A DNA stretch of 43,471 nucleotides from Desulfobacterales bacterium HSG2 (GTDB taxonomy: Bacteria; Desulfobacterota; Desulfobacteria; Desulfobacterales; 4be13), in the NCBI GenBank assembly GCA_030378035.1, contig JAUCGI010000024.1:1-43471 (forward strand). Direction: 5' to 3'. A program made the translations under genes and the position numbers. The notes under the pieces are model-generated. The model saw nothing but the letters and a program-made list of their open reading frames with translations, was not told where the DNA came from and searched no databases. Shown piece by piece: positions 8,103-17,604 of this stretch (position 1 is the first letter of the stretch; the number at the start of each line of letters is the position of its first letter).

Positions 8103-9521
8103 ATGCCTCTCCCACAGTACACTCATTACCGGGTAAACCTGCATATCCTTTCTCCCATTCATGTAGGTGCAGGCCAGGAGCTTGATCCTTTTTCCTACAT
8201 TATTCGTGACAGGACACTTTTTCTGATTGATCTGATTAAATGGATGGAAGTGTATCCGGAGCCGGATAAGCTTTACCGCATGATGGATTCTGACAATTTT
8301 GCCAATATCAGGTCATTCATTGCTGAAAATTTTAATTTTGAAGGTGCGATCCGCTGCGCCATCCCGGTGGACAACCCGAAACTGCTTGAAGTCTATCAGA
8401 GGGCAATTCAGAAGAAGGACCCTAAGAATCAGGTGCTTATCAGTCCGATGACCCGGAACGAGATCAGCACCCGGGCTTATATTCCCGGCAGTTCCATAAA
8501 GGGTGCCATACGCACGGCCATTGCCAATTACTTTGTTAAAATTGCGAAAGTCACTTCCAGAGATTTCAGAGGCCGGGATGACTATAACAAAAAAATTTTC
8601 GGCCAGATTAACAAGGATCCCATGCGCTGCATGAAACTTTCAGACATATCCATGGGAAGCCCGGGCACTGTCATTGTGGAATCAAAGGAATTTCCCCTGG
8701 ACCCGGACAAGGCCCTTACTCCGAAAGGTCATACAGAGGTTACATTCAGTCTTTGTCATACCGGCAAACCGCTCACATACCCGCTCAGATTTTCCATGGC
8801 GCCCTTTGAGCTTCACAAAAAGAGAATCGATCTGAAATTTTTGGTGAATGCCTTATATGAATTTTACGCGCCCAAATATGAGGCAGAATACCGGAAGTTT
8901 TATCAGTCCCCGAGAGCCTCAAAAGTTCAGCAGGGAATGTTTCCCATGAATCAGGCGGTTTCAGAATTGCGGGCCAATGAGACCCTTATCCGCATCGGCC
9001 ACTTTTCACATGTGGAATGTATCACCCTGGATGATGTCCGCAAACCCAAGACGCGAATTGGAAAAGACGGGAAGCCTCTCCCCTGGGGCAAAACAAGAAC
9101 CCTTGCCAACGGGATTTACCCGTTCGGGTGGGCAAAACTTGAATTTCTTGATCTGGAGTCAGCGCCCAGACCTGAAAAAAAATGGCCTTTTTCCGAAAGT
9201 GCTCCGGATCAGAGGGGGCGTCAGCGCACCTTTGAAACCGCGTTCAAGCCGATTGATCGGGGGCCAATTGTCAGAGACAGGAAAAAGAAGCCGGTTCGCC
9301 AAAAACCGGTCTCTCCTTTGAAAAAACTGATCGAGGAACTGGGGGTGGTCAGAGCAAACGACATGGGCCGTATCGGAACCATCATGCAGAAGATCGATAT
9401 CCTTGAAACAGACGCGGAAAAGGCGGCACTGGCAGAAGCCATTCGGGATAAGATCGGCCCAAAGGCGTTCAAAAAACATAAGAAAAAGAAATACCTGATG
9501 GAGTTGATGGCCAAAAAGTAA
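8103..9521 (+). CDS. csm5: Type III-A RAMP protein Csm5
   Basis: This 472-aa RAMP sits at the far end of the Csm filament and is needed for crRNA 3' maturation. Typical motifs are LHILSPIHVGAGQELDPFSY near the N-terminus (about residues 13-32) and the glycine loop YIPGSSIKGAIRTAI (about residues 133-147). The frame is open upstream through the heptamer repeat to 7986, but the ATG at 8103 has the ribosome binding site AGGAG and starts the conserved domain. The lysine-rich C-terminus (KKHKKKKYLME) is unusual but not diagnostic. It is the last csm gene, followed by a heptamer array shared with a convergent gene. Confidence 0.92.
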   Translation: MPLPQYTHYRVNLHILSPIHVGAGQELDPFSYIIRDRTLFLIDLIKWMEVYPEPDKLYRMMDSDNFANIRSFIAENFNFEGAIRCAIPVDNPKLLEVYQRAIQKKDPKNQVLISPMTRNEISTRAYIPGSSIKGAIRTAIANYFVKIAKVTSRDFRGRDDYNKKIFGQINKDPMRCMKLSDISMGSPGTVIVESKEFPLDPDKALTPKGHTEVTFSLCHTGKPLTYPLRFSMAPFELHKKRIDLKFLVNALYEFYAPKYEAEYRKFYQSPRASKVQQGMFPMNQAVSELRANETLIRIGHFSHVECITLDDVRKPKTRIGKDGKPLPWGKTRTLANGIYPFGWAKLEFLDLESAPRPEKKWPFSESAPDQRGRQRTFETAFKPIDRGPIVRDRKKKPVRQKPVSPLKKLIEELGVVRANDMGRIGTIMQKIDILETDAEKAALAEAIRDKIGPKAFKKHKKKKYLMELMAKK

Positions 9522-9522
9522 A

Positions 9523-9655
9523 AAAGGGTTAAGGGTTAAGGGTTAAGGGTTCCCGACTAACCCTTAACCTGTTTATTAGTGTTGATCATACAAAGGGTAA
9601 CCTAACCCTTAAAACTTAACCCTTAATCCTTAACCCCTTAACCCCTTAACCCTTC
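9523..9655. repeat. GGTTAAG heptamer palindrome between convergent genes
   Basis: GGTTAAG units on the left (9526-9551) face CCTTAAC units on the right (9559-9569, 9597-9652). The array lies between csm5 (plus) and a minus-strand membrane protein, so a hairpin here could act as a bidirectional transcription barrier. The minus-strand gene takes its last two codons and stop (AAG GGT TAA) from the repeat. Confidence 0.85.
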
Positions 9656-10767
9656 TCATTTTCAGCCGGCTGTTTCACTTCATCTGCGGGCTGTTTCACT
9701 TCATCTGTGGGCTCTTTCATTTCATCTGTCAGCAACCCGATACGACGCGCCCGCTTTTCCCACAATGTGCGGGCCAGTGCCTGCATATCAACCGTTTTGT
9801 CCGCTTCATCCACAATCTCCAGTCCCAGAAGCGTTTCAACAACATCTTCCAGTGTGACGATTCCTTCCATACCGCCATATTCATCCACGACCAGCAAAAT
9901 ATGTTCCCGGCGGTTCAGCAGAAATTCAAACAGTTCCGACAGTGAGTTTGAACTTGCGATGGCTTTGATCTCCCGCTTGAATTCGTGAAGTTTCGAATCA
10001 TGCATATCCCGCGCCTGGGCCAGGAGGATATCATCTTTCAGGACAAAGCCGTTAATATCATCACGATCGGTGTTGTAAATCGGAATGCGCGAAAAAGGGG
10101 TCTGATGATGCTGTTGCTCAAAAAATTCGGCAATGGTTATGTTCTCCTGCAGAGCAAAGACCACAGTGCGCGGGGTTATAATGTTTTTGATCTTTGAGGA
10201 TCGGAAACGAAAAAGATTCTTCAAAATACGGGATTCTTTCACTGCCAACTGACCCTCCTGGGCCCCGAGATCAGCCATCGCGGCAAACTCTTCCCGGCTG
10301 AATCCCTTTAATGTGGGCGCGTCTGAATACCCTGTGAGTCTCTGTGAAACCCATACAAAAGGGAATAACAGCCACACCAGATATCTGATCGGGCGCACAA
10401 GCAGAGGTGCCAGTTGGCGCCAGTAGGTTGCCCCCAGAGTTTTGGGAATAATTTCGGAAAAGATCAGAATCAGCAACGTCAGGATGGCAGACGCAATCCC
10501 AACAGATTCACTGCCGAAAACCACCGAGGCCTGAGCGCCTGTTCCGGCAGCGCCGACGGTGTGCGCGATGGTATTCAGGGTAAGAATTGCCGCCAAAGGC
10601 CGATTGACGTCATCCTTAAGGAGACGCAGCAATTTTCCGGATGGCTTCTTCTTCTGTTCCAATGATGCAATGTAGGGTGACGTGACGCTCAACAATACCG
10701 CTTCGGCAATCGAACAAAAAAAAGAAAATACCAAAGCGACCAAAACATAAGTAATAAGCAGTAACAT
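9646..10767 (-). CDS. CNNM/HlyC-CorC family membrane protein (DUF21 + CBS domains)
   Basis: This 373-aa inner-membrane protein is likely a magnesium/cobalt or sodium-coupled ion transporter of the CNNM/CorC group. The N-terminal DUF21 domain shows three to four hydrophobic segments (residues 1-22, 60-72, 88-105, 128-146) and the motif FSEIIPKTLGA. A CBS-domain pair follows (about residues 190-320, with DEYGGMEGIVTLEDVVE). The C-terminal transporter-associated CorC domain is absent. Instead the protein ends in a short repeat (DEMKEPTDEVKQPADEVKQ) and a repeat-derived terminal KG. Direction is convergent to csm5. The substrate cannot be set from sequence. Confidence 0.85.
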   Translation of the reverse strand: MLLLITYVLVALVFSFFCSIAEAVLLSVTSPYIASLEQKKKPSGKLLRLLKDDVNRPLAAILTLNTIAHTVGAAGTGAQASVVFGSESVGIASAILTLLILIFSEIIPKTLGATYWRQLAPLLVRPIRYLVWLLFPFVWVSQRLTGYSDAPTLKGFSREEFAAMADLGAQEGQLAVKESRILKNLFRFRSSKIKNIITPRTVVFALQENITIAEFFEQQHHQTPFSRIPIYNTDRDDINGFVLKDDILLAQARDMHDSKLHEFKREIKAIASSNSLSELFEFLLNRREHILLVVDEYGGMEGIVTLEDVVETLLGLEIVDEADKTVDMQALARTLWEKRARRIGLLTDEMKEPTDEVKQPADEVKQPAENEKG

Positions 10768-10789
10768 ATTATTTCCAGATCATCATTTC

Positions 10790-10870
10790 GCATCTTTCAT
10801 AAAAGCGCGGTTTATGCCGGGCGTATCTGCAAGGCATCTGAAAAACGCAAACCCGCAAAATGAAGGATGC
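10790..10870. repeat. MITE-like inverted repeat, copy A (GCATCTTTCAT ends)
   Basis: GCATCTTTCAT (10790-10800) is matched by ATGAAGGATGC (10860-10870), with inner AAAGCGCGGTTT/AAACCCGC pairing. It belongs to a family also found at 11488, 15860 and 25285. Confidence 0.7.
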
Positions 10871-10951
10871 AAATAATTCGGTTAACCAACCGGGTTGGCA
10901 AGTTCCCGGTCGGCATGGCTCTCTGCTTGCTCCCGGATGAACTGCTTCCCG

Positions 10952-11019
10952 GATTGACAAATCCCGGCGGACATGGTTGACAAATCCGGCGGACATGGTT
11001 TGACAAATCCGGCGGACAT
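10952..11019. repeat. Three tandem copies of a 22-bp unit
   Basis: TTGACAAATCCGGCGGACAT with one or two variants occurs at 10954-10974, 10977-10997 and about 11000-11019. Single related copies lie near 15626, 28767 and 32233. Confidence 0.7.
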
Positions 11020-11487
11020 AGCCCGAACTTAGTAATTGTGACCTGACAAGATTCCCATTCGGACTCTTAATCTTGCTCCTAATCGGATGGACGCGAGCAT
11101 GGCAAGAGCAAAAAATGGGAAAGTCATTCCCTACTAATCAGACTAATATCATGCCGATATCAAACCCTGCATAACAGAGTGCTGAAAAAGTTTCAAGCAA
11201 TGGTTCATCTTTTCACAAGATGAGATGTTTACCATGAAATAAAGAGTGTGTCCATCTACTACAGAAACTTGGAAATTCACCCCTTTGTCATTATAAGCGA
11301 AACCGGTTGCGGGCATAAGTGCTGTTTCGTGGTTTTTCATGGTCTGACATAGCTGTCCCGGCCGAGCTGACAGCCCTGATTTTGACCGCAGACGGATTCT
11401 GACGAAGTCGCGGAGTGCTGAAACCGCGCCTGTCCCGCACGGATATTTCCAAAATTAGAATTGCTGTGAAATAAAGGCGAGTTTTTG

Positions 11488-11627
11488 GGCATCCTTCATA
11501 AAAGCCGAAAGTAGTTTACGCTTTTTCCAACCGGCATTTCACATCCCACACAAAGGCACAAAGGGCACAAAGAGCAAAAGAACTCACCCTGACACCCGAA
11601 AGTGTAAACCGACAAATGAAGGATGCC
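11488..11627. repeat. MITE-like inverted repeat, copy B (GGCATCCTTCAT ends)
   Basis: GGCATCCTTCAT (11488-11499) is exactly complementary to ATGAAGGATGCC (11616-11627). Inner AGTTTACGCTTTT and AAAGTGTAAAC segments also pair. There is no transposase inside, so it is a non-autonomous, MITE-like unit by inference. Confidence 0.75.
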
Positions 11628-11755
11628 AGTTTTTGAAACTATTTTTTGAAACTATTTTTATAAACTTTTAGGCTTCGTTCATTTATGGTTTACACTTTTC
11701 AGTTTGTAGTTCCGGCGTTCCGGCGGAACTGCGAACTTTTCAATTCGTCTTCACT

Positions 11756-11902
11756 GGAGGAGTGCTGAAATAAAATTTTAGCACTTTTTTCAGAGTGCAT
11801 TCCGGCGCTAAAATTTCATTTTAGCACTCCTCCCTCATATCGTAAATACGCCCGGAACCGGGCTTTTCCGAAACTGTGCTAAAATTTCATTTCAGCACTC
11901 CC
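11756..11902. repeat. Nested palindromes with GGAGTGCTGAAAT / ATTTCAGCACTCC ends
   Basis: GGAGTGCTGAAATAAAATTT (near 11758) is matched in inverse orientation twice, at about 11812-11832 and 11875-11901, around GTGCTAAAATTTCATTT cores. Partial GAGTGCTGAAA copies occur near 11178 and 11412. I see no coding potential. Confidence 0.65.
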
Positions 11903-12118
11903 ACTACTTTCAGGCAAAATGAAGGAACTTTTCAGTTGATAAAGTTAAACGACTGAATGAAAGATGCCATAATTAATGTTTTTTATCAGATAAAATAATA
12001 GTCTGAAAATTTTGGTTGAATATATTTAAAAAGTTTGTTACTTCTCATAAATTATAAGGCGTATCGAGTCTTAGGCCGGATTATTCATGAATTCAAAACC
12101 AAATTTCTGCTCTGTCAA

Positions 12119-13504
12119 ATGAAAAAAGAAGTCTTTATAAAGCGTTCACATATCAATGCGCCGGTTGAAGAGGTCTTCAAATGGCATTCACGGCCCGGCG
12201 CGCTTGAAAGGCTAAGCCCCCCATGGGATCCGCTTCAGGTCATTGAAAGTATGGGGGGAATACGCAAAGGTGCCCGGGCGATCTTAAAAATGAAGGCGGG
12301 CCCGATTCCCTTCAAATGGATTGCAGAGCATACAGACTATGAAGAAAACCGGCTTTTCAGAGACCGACAGGTAAAAGGCCCTCTGGCTCACTGGATGCAT
12401 ACCCACAGGTTTGAACCTGATGGAAGGAAAGCGTGTTTTCTTGAGGACCGTATTGACTATGCCCTGCGCTTTCATCCTTTTGGAAATTTTTTTGCCGGCG
12501 ACATGGTCCGAAACAAACTTGAAAAGATATTTCGTTACCGCCATATCACTACCGCCCGGGATATTGCCGCACATCTGGCAAGAGGGGAGAGTCCCCCTGT
12601 GAACATCCTGATTTCGGGTGCAAGCGGCGTGGTCGGTTCCGCGCTGATCCCTTTTCTGACAACTGGCGGGCATCGTGTTATCCGTCTGATCAGGAGACGG
12701 CCCGGGTCAAAAGAAAAAGCGGTTTGCTGGAACCCTGCCACTGGCTATCTTACCCCTGATGATCTTAACGGAATCAACACAGTCATTCATCTTGCCGGTG
12801 AAAATATCGGGCAGGGCCGATGGACCAGGGCGAAAAAGAAAAGGATCATCGAGAGCAGGGTCAAAGGTACGTCGCTGATAGCCAGAGCCGCAACGGAACT
12901 TAAACCGCTCCCCGAATTGCTGATATGCGCTTCCGCCATCGGATATTACGGAAATCGCGGGGAGCGGATACTGACAGAAAAAGACGGACGCGGTGATGAT
13001 TTTATTTCCAAGGTGTGTTATGAATGGGAAAAAGCGGCCGCGCCTGCCGTTGAAAAGGGCATTCGGGTGGTTTTTTTGCGTATCGGAATAGCGCTGACGC
13101 CTGCCGGCGGGGCCCTTGCAAAGCTTTTATTGCCCTTTCAAGCTGGCCTTGGCGGGAAAATCGGCAACGGCCGGCAACATATGAGCTGGATCGGGATAGA
13201 TGACGTCATCGGCGCCATGCATCATGTCATGATAAATGATGAGGTGGAGGGGCCGGTGAATGTGGTTTCACCGAATCCGCTAACAAATCTCGAGTTCACA
13301 GAAACTCTGGGGAAAGTGCTTTCCCGGCCGACCCTGCTGTCTGTGCCAGCAGCGGCAATAAATCTTGCTTTCGGGGAGATGGGGAGGGAAGTCCTACTTT
13401 CAAGCACGCGGGTCAGACCGGAAAAACTTTTGAAGACAGGATACAGGTTTCGGAACCCGGATATCGAAGAGGCTTTGTCCCATCTGTTGGGAATTGGGAA
13501 TTAA
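12119..13504 (+). CDS. TIGR01777-family epimerase with N-terminal SRPBCC domain
   Basis: This 461-aa protein joins two domains. Residues 1-150 resemble a ligand-binding SRPBCC/START-like domain (begins KKEVFIKRSHINAPVEEVF). Residues 155-455 form an NAD(P)-binding epimerase/dehydratase of the TIGR01777 (YfcH/SulA-like) family with the Rossmann motif ISGASGVVGSAL and the conserved AGENI and ESRVKGT segments. The C-terminal DUF1731 domain (GREVLLSSTRVRPEKLL) is present. The frame is open to an ATG at 12035, but homology begins at the ATG at 12119. This fusion is known in bacteria; the physiological substrate is unknown. Confidence 0.85.
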   Translation: MKKEVFIKRSHINAPVEEVFKWHSRPGALERLSPPWDPLQVIESMGGIRKGARAILKMKAGPIPFKWIAEHTDYEENRLFRDRQVKGPLAHWMHTHRFEPDGRKACFLEDRIDYALRFHPFGNFFAGDMVRNKLEKIFRYRHITTARDIAAHLARGESPPVNILISGASGVVGSALIPFLTTGGHRVIRLIRRRPGSKEKAVCWNPATGYLTPDDLNGINTVIHLAGENIGQGRWTRAKKKRIIESRVKGTSLIARAATELKPLPELLICASAIGYYGNRGERILTEKDGRGDDFISKVCYEWEKAAAPAVEKGIRVVFLRIGIALTPAGGALAKLLLPFQAGLGGKIGNGRQHMSWIGIDDVIGAMHHVMINDEVEGPVNVVSPNPLTNLEFTETLGKVLSRPTLLSVPAAAINLAFGEMGREVLLSSTRVRPEKLLKTGYRFRNPDIEEALSHLLGIGN

Positions 13505-13556
13505 CAGTATATTATAAATCTGCTGTGTGAAGCACAGGAAGCTGATTTAAAATATC

Positions 13557-13625
13557 CCTGATCTTGATCTTAATCTGGTTGCGATCAGGATCAAGATTGA
13601 GATCAAGATCAAGATCAAGATTAAG
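13557..13625. repeat. Hexamer palindrome (GATCAA/TTGATC units)
   Basis: CTTGATCTTAATC on the left and repeated GATCAA units on the right (13587-13625) form a hairpin just upstream of the ribosome binding site AAAGGA of the next gene. Confidence 0.75.
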
Positions 13626-13636
13626 AAAGGACAAAA

Positions 13637-14800
13637 ATGAGTGCCGGATTCAGATCTGTGTTAATGGTTTTAATGTCATCCGCGCTGTTCTTCGGTTTTT
13701 TACATCTTTTTGTTCCGGATGGGGAAACCTGGAATTTTGAACGCCTCCACATTTTCCTTTTTAATTTGTGCAGCGGCGGGACGATCATTCTTTACTTTAC
13801 CGAAAACCGGAAAAAACCATCCGGCATGACGATTCTTTTTTCTTTACTTGCTGTCAGCTATGCAGTATGTGCTTTTATGAAGGTTTATGCTTGTGCCATG
13901 GTTATTTCCCTTTTACTTGCAGGTATTGTCGAAATGGTAAGAATCAGGAAGTTTTCAATTTTCCCGACAGCATTTTTCAGATCATCCGTACCGGTTTCTG
14001 AAAAGTTTCACCAGGCATCCCTCCTCTGCCTTTCCATCGGTCTGGTGATATCCTGTCTGGTCATATGGAATAACGAATACCTGAAAATCGTATCTTTTCC
14101 CAAGCTGAAGTTGGATACATTCTTTCTGGGATTCTCTTTTCCGCTTTCACTGATCACCATGTCACTGATGTTTTCGTTTATGAAGAAGGATTTCAGAAAA
14201 AACATCGGCGTGTTAAAGAATGCGGGATTCTGGACGATCAACCTGGGAGTTATCATATTCTTTTTATTCATACTCTTTGAGAAATTGGCCCTGCAACTGT
14301 TCATTACCACGGTTCTCTTTATGACTGTTGTAATGATTTTCTGTCTTTTTGTCAGCCTCGGTATTCAGATACAGCAGAAAAGTTTTTTACTATCGGGTAT
14401 GGGATTCCTTCTTTTCACGGCAGTCACCGGAATCCTTTATATTATACTTGAATTTTTTCCGGAATATTATAATCCGAACACATCGGAATTTCTTCTGAGG
14501 CTTCACACTTTCGCATCTTTATACGGATGGAATCTGAGCGGTCTTGTCGTGATATGCAGATATGAGGATTTTCCGATACGTCTTCATTCAAAAGGTACCA
14601 TTTTATTTCACTGGCTAACAGTTTTGATACTCGCGCCTTTGGGAATTTATTTTCGTGCTTTTGCTGTTTGTGCAATTGTCTGCTATACGATTTTCCTTTA
14701 CATCATTTTTTCCAGCCAGGGAACACTTGGAACTGGAAACCGGAAACCGAATAGTCAAGTTTCAAATTTCAAGTTTCAGATTTCAGATTTCAAATTATGA
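13637..14800 (+). CDS. Multi-pass membrane protein of unknown function
   Basis: This 387-aa protein is highly hydrophobic, with about ten predicted membrane segments spread from residue 8 to 360. I recognise no family. A ribosome binding site (AAAGGAC) precedes the ATG. The C-terminal tail (about the last 18 residues, SNFKFQISDFKL) is encoded by TTTCAGA/TTTCAAA heptamers, so the original C-terminus was probably replaced or extended by the repeat. It overlaps the start of the next gene by 4 bases (ATGA), so the two are likely translationally coupled. Confidence 0.7.
   Translation: MSAGFRSVLMVLMSSALFFGFLHLFVPDGETWNFERLHIFLFNLCSGGTIILYFTENRKKPSGMTILFSLLAVSYAVCAFMKVYACAMVISLLLAGIVEMVRIRKFSIFPTAFFRSSVPVSEKFHQASLLCLSIGLVISCLVIWNNEYLKIVSFPKLKLDTFFLGFSFPLSLITMSLMFSFMKKDFRKNIGVLKNAGFWTINLGVIIFFLFILFEKLALQLFITTVLFMTVVMIFCLFVSLGIQIQQKSFLLSGMGFLLFTAVTGILYIILEFFPEYYNPNTSEFLLRLHTFASLYGWNLSGLVVICRYEDFPIRLHSKGTILFHWLTVLILAPLGIYFRAFAVCAIVCYTIFLYIIFSSQGTLGTGNRKPNSQVSNFKFQISDFKL
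14750..14797. repeat. Heptamer array TTTCAAA/TTTCAGA at a gene end
   Basis: About six heptamers of the TTTCAAR/TTTCAGA type run through the last codons of the membrane protein up to the start codon of the phosphoesterase gene. Confidence 0.7.
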
Positions 14801-15522
14801 GAATCGCGGTTATTTCCGATATTCACGGCAACCTTGAAGCATTCAGGGAAGTATTGGCTGATATTGACAGATACAATGTCGGTGCTATTATCAGTCTGGG
14901 AGACAACATCGGCTACGGACCTGAACCGGATGAGGTACTCCGAGTGATCCGTGAACAGAACATCCCTTCTGTCATGGGTAATCATGAGATGGTGGTAACG
15001 GATCGTGCGCACTTGGAATGGTTCAACCCTGTTGCCCGCAAATCCCTGCAAAAGACGATCTCGTTATTGTCGAACGAGTCCATCAACTTTATATGCAGGA
15101 TGAAGTTTTTCAAAATCTTTAACGGGTATCGCTTTGTCCACGGCTTTCCGCCGGACTCGGCCACCACCTACCTGTTTCAGATTTCAGAAGAAAAGCTTAG
15201 GGATACGTTTAACGAGATGGAGGAGAAAATCTGTTTTGTGGGCCATACCCATGAACTGGAAATCATCGGGTTTGACGGGGAGACCATTACGCGTACGCCC
15301 ATGCACAGAGGCATAACATTTCTTCATGACCAGAAGCAGTACATTATAAACATCGGGAGTGTGGGGCAGCCGCGGGACGGCGACAACAATGCAAAATATG
15401 TGATCTGGGACACATCAAATTATCATATTGAAGTCAGATTTGTTCCTTATGATATTGGCAAAGTTGTCACCAAAATCTTGGAGCTTGGTCTCCCGAAGGC
15501 GCACGCTGACCGGTTATGGTAG
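14797..15522 (+). CDS. Metallophosphoesterase (YfcE/MJ0936-like)
   Basis: This 241-aa protein has the full set of calcineurin-like phosphoesterase motifs: ISDIHGN (D8, H10), SLGDNIGYGP, GNHEMV and GHTHELEIIG, with the INIGSVGQPRD C-terminal motif of the YfcE/MJ0936 group. Such enzymes hydrolyse phosphodiesters with a dinuclear metal centre; the natural substrate is not known. The start codon overlaps the stop of the upstream membrane protein, suggesting a common transcript. Confidence 0.88.
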   Translation: MRIAVISDIHGNLEAFREVLADIDRYNVGAIISLGDNIGYGPEPDEVLRVIREQNIPSVMGNHEMVVTDRAHLEWFNPVARKSLQKTISLLSNESINFICRMKFFKIFNGYRFVHGFPPDSATTYLFQISEEKLRDTFNEMEEKICFVGHTHELEIIGFDGETITRTPMHRGITFLHDQKQYIINIGSVGQPRDGDNNAKYVIWDTSNYHIEVRFVPYDIGKVVTKILELGLPKAHADRLW

Positions 15523-16060
15523 GGAATTGGGAATTGGAAATTGGAAATTAACAGTGTATTATAATGAAGCTGATCTTAAAAGATTCATTAGGAACTGTGA
15601 CCGAATAACTTCCCGCTCCTGCCGGATTGACAAATCCGGCAGCGGCCCGGATTTGTCAGTCCGAGCCGAGCATACCGGGGATGTTGTTTACTTAATTCGC
15701 GGAAGTCCTTTTTTCGCAAAATATAATTTTGCACGGGTCAGAGGCTGATTTTATGATTTCATATAAGAGCAAAGATTGCATTTTATTATTACTTAATATA
15801 AAATGCAAATCAGGGGTTAAATGAATTTTTTACAATCAGCTTCATATAATACACAGCAGGGCACCTTCATTTGTCAGTTGACACTTTTGAAAGAACAACG
15901 GGACGCGGATGAGAACAATGGGGCGCGGATGTACGCAGATAAACGCGGATGAGTTCATTCTTCAAAAAAGTGTAAAATAATATGAAAGGTGCCATGGCAG
16001 ATTTATAAAATCAAGTCTCTTTCTGTTCGGGGCGTGACTTGGAACAACAGGAGTAGTTGA
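15523..16060. other. Intergenic stretch of repeats
   Basis: It holds GGGAATT/GGAAATT heptamers (about 15523-15550), a 17-bp inverted repeat around TTGACAAATCCGG (15623-15639 against 15647-15663, one mismatch) and a MITE-like copy (15860-15993). No gene is supported. Confidence 0.7.
15860..15993. repeat. MITE-like inverted repeat, copy D
   Basis: GGCACCTTCAT (15860-15870) pairs with ATGAAAGGTGCC (15982-15993), and inner GACACTTTT pairs with AAAAAAGTGTA. The interior (GAACAACGGGACGCGGATG type) is shared with copy E at 25285, so D and E derive from one element. Confidence 0.75.
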
Positions 16061-16855
16061 ATGGCATACGAAAATATTATATTTCAGGTTGAAGAGGGCA
16101 TCGCGACAATCACGTTTAACAGACCCAAAGCCTTAAACGCTTTGAACAGTGATTTGCTGAATGAATTTTCACGCGCGCTGGATGAAATTTCAGCAGATGA
16201 GGATATTCGGGTTCTGATTCTTACCGGCTCGGGGGAAAAATCGTTTGTTGCAGGCGCTGACATAACAGAACTTGTCACATTTAACGCGCTTGAGACAAAA
16301 AGCTTTTCCCAAAAAGGTCAGGCCATCATTGGCAGACTCCAGAAATTGGCCATACCGGTAATTGCCGCGGTGAACGGCTTTGTACTGGGCGCGGGAAGTG
16401 AAATGGCAATGGCATCTGATTTCATCTATGCTTCTGAAAATGGAAAGTTCGGTCTGCCGGAGATCAATATCGGGCTCATTCCCGGGTTCGGGGGAACCCA
16501 GAGACTCCCGAGACTGGTGGGCAAAAACATGGCCAAAGAAATGATATTTACAGGAAAGATCATTTCCGCAACCGAAGCCCGGGAAATCGGACTGGTCAAC
16601 AGAGTATGCCCTGACAATGAATCTCTTATGGAGGAAGTCCTCAAAACGGCAAAGACTATCGTTTCAAAAGGAAAGGTTTCGCTTCGCGCCGCAAAAGAGA
16701 CCATTAACAATGGCATGGATGCGGACCTTCTGACAGGATGCAACATCGAATGTGACGCATTTGCCCTTTGCATGGCAAGTGAGGACGCAAAAGAAGGAAC
16801 AGCGGCGTTTCTTGAAAAGCGGAAAGCGGTTTTCAGGGGAACCCTGAAGAGCTGA
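16061..16855 (+). CDS. Enoyl-CoA hydratase/isomerase family protein (crotonase)
   Basis: This 264-aa soluble enzyme probably hydrates a short-chain enoyl-CoA in fatty-acid or butyrate-type metabolism. Oxyanion-hole and catalytic motifs are intact: AGADI (residues 65-69), GAGSEMAMASD with Glu114, and PEINIGLIPGFGGTQ with Glu134. These two glutamates match the catalytic pair of true hydratases. A CAGGAG ribosome binding site precedes the ATG. The neighbour downstream is a small membrane protein 24 bp away. Exact chain-length preference is not visible. Confidence 0.9.
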   Translation: MAYENIIFQVEEGIATITFNRPKALNALNSDLLNEFSRALDEISADEDIRVLILTGSGEKSFVAGADITELVTFNALETKSFSQKGQAIIGRLQKLAIPVIAAVNGFVLGAGSEMAMASDFIYASENGKFGLPEINIGLIPGFGGTQRLPRLVGKNMAKEMIFTGKIISATEAREIGLVNRVCPDNESLMEEVLKTAKTIVSKGKVSLRAAKETINNGMDADLLTGCNIECDAFALCMASEDAKEGTAAFLEKRKAVFRGTLKS

Positions 16856-16879
16856 ATCTTCAGAGAGGCTAAGCCGACA

Positions 16880-17140
16880 ATGACGAATGACGAAAAAAAC
16901 ATGAACAGGTCATGGGTTGTGACTCAGTTGATATATGGGGTTGCACTTCTTCTGGCGGGGCTGGGAATATTTTACATGATGCCTCAGAAAATGTCCCAGA
17001 TGGAAGCTATGGAAGTGACTTCTTTTTATATGAATTTTACACGCTTCTGCTTTTACCTGATCGGTGTGCTGCTTATCGGCGGGGGCTTAAAAAAAATTTA
17101 TGACAACTATCAGAAATTGGAAAATAAGGATCAGGGCTGA
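16880..17140 (+). CDS. Small two-helix membrane protein
   Basis: This 86-aa protein has two clear hydrophobic segments (about residues 14-31 and 49-66) with charged ends. I recognise no family. It follows the crotonase gene closely on the same strand, so co-transcription is likely. Confidence 0.55.
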   Translation: MTNDEKNMNRSWVVTQLIYGVALLLAGLGIFYMMPQKMSQMEAMEVTSFYMNFTRFCFYLIGVLLIGGGLKKIYDNYQKLENKDQG

Positions 17141-17176
17141 TGTTTGCCTTGATTATTCATAAATTCAGGTTAGGAT

Positions 17177-17363
17177 GGGAGCATTCCAAAAAAGTAGGTG
17201 ACACTGTGATCCGGCCTCATGTTCCGGGCGGCAAAGTGTGAAACACGGCAATATTGCCGCATTCCGTCCGGGACACGTCCGTGCCGGATTTCCGGAGTCG
17301 GCAATATGAACGGAATGTTTCCGGCACATACGGCATGTTCCCACTTTTTGGGAATGCGCCCGG
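17177..17363. repeat. Dispersed element bounded by GGGAGCATTCC inverted ends, copy 1
   Basis: GGGAGCATTCCAAAAAAG (17177-17194) is matched inversely by CTTTTTGGGAATGCGCCC (about 17344-17361). The first 110 bp recur at 27188-27293. An internal palindrome CGGCAATATTGCCG is present in both copies. No gene is supported in 17141-17604; the remainder has a second inverted repeat (AGAAACCGG... near 17370-17404) and CTTCCGAAGT repeats. Confidence 0.7.
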
Positions 17364-17604
17364 TTAGGAAAGAAACCGGTTTTTTTCAAAAAGCCCGGTT
17401 TCTCAGAAGGATTCGGAACATGTTCAAACTTCGGAAATTTCTGAAACTTCCGAAGTCTTTGCCTCAGGCGTGTCATGTATATGAGTTTCAAATGTGAAAG
17501 TCAAAGGTCTTTCCTCTTTGAACTTTTGCCATATACATTCAAACTTCCGACTTCGGAAGTCTTTATCTACCATGTCCAAAAACATATAATGTTCGGTATA
17601 AGCC

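Larger units (their letters stand above)
11020..12118. other. Long intergenic stretch with dispersed inverted repeats, no supported gene
   Basis: About 1.1 kb without a convincing gene. The longest reading frames are a 63-aa minus-strand frame (11149-11340) with no recognisable domain and frames that cross repeats. It contains a MITE-like element (11488-11627), a second palindromic family with GAGTGCTGAAA ends (near 11178, 11412 and 11756-11902), and a weak copy of the first family (11671-11968). Confidence 0.6.
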
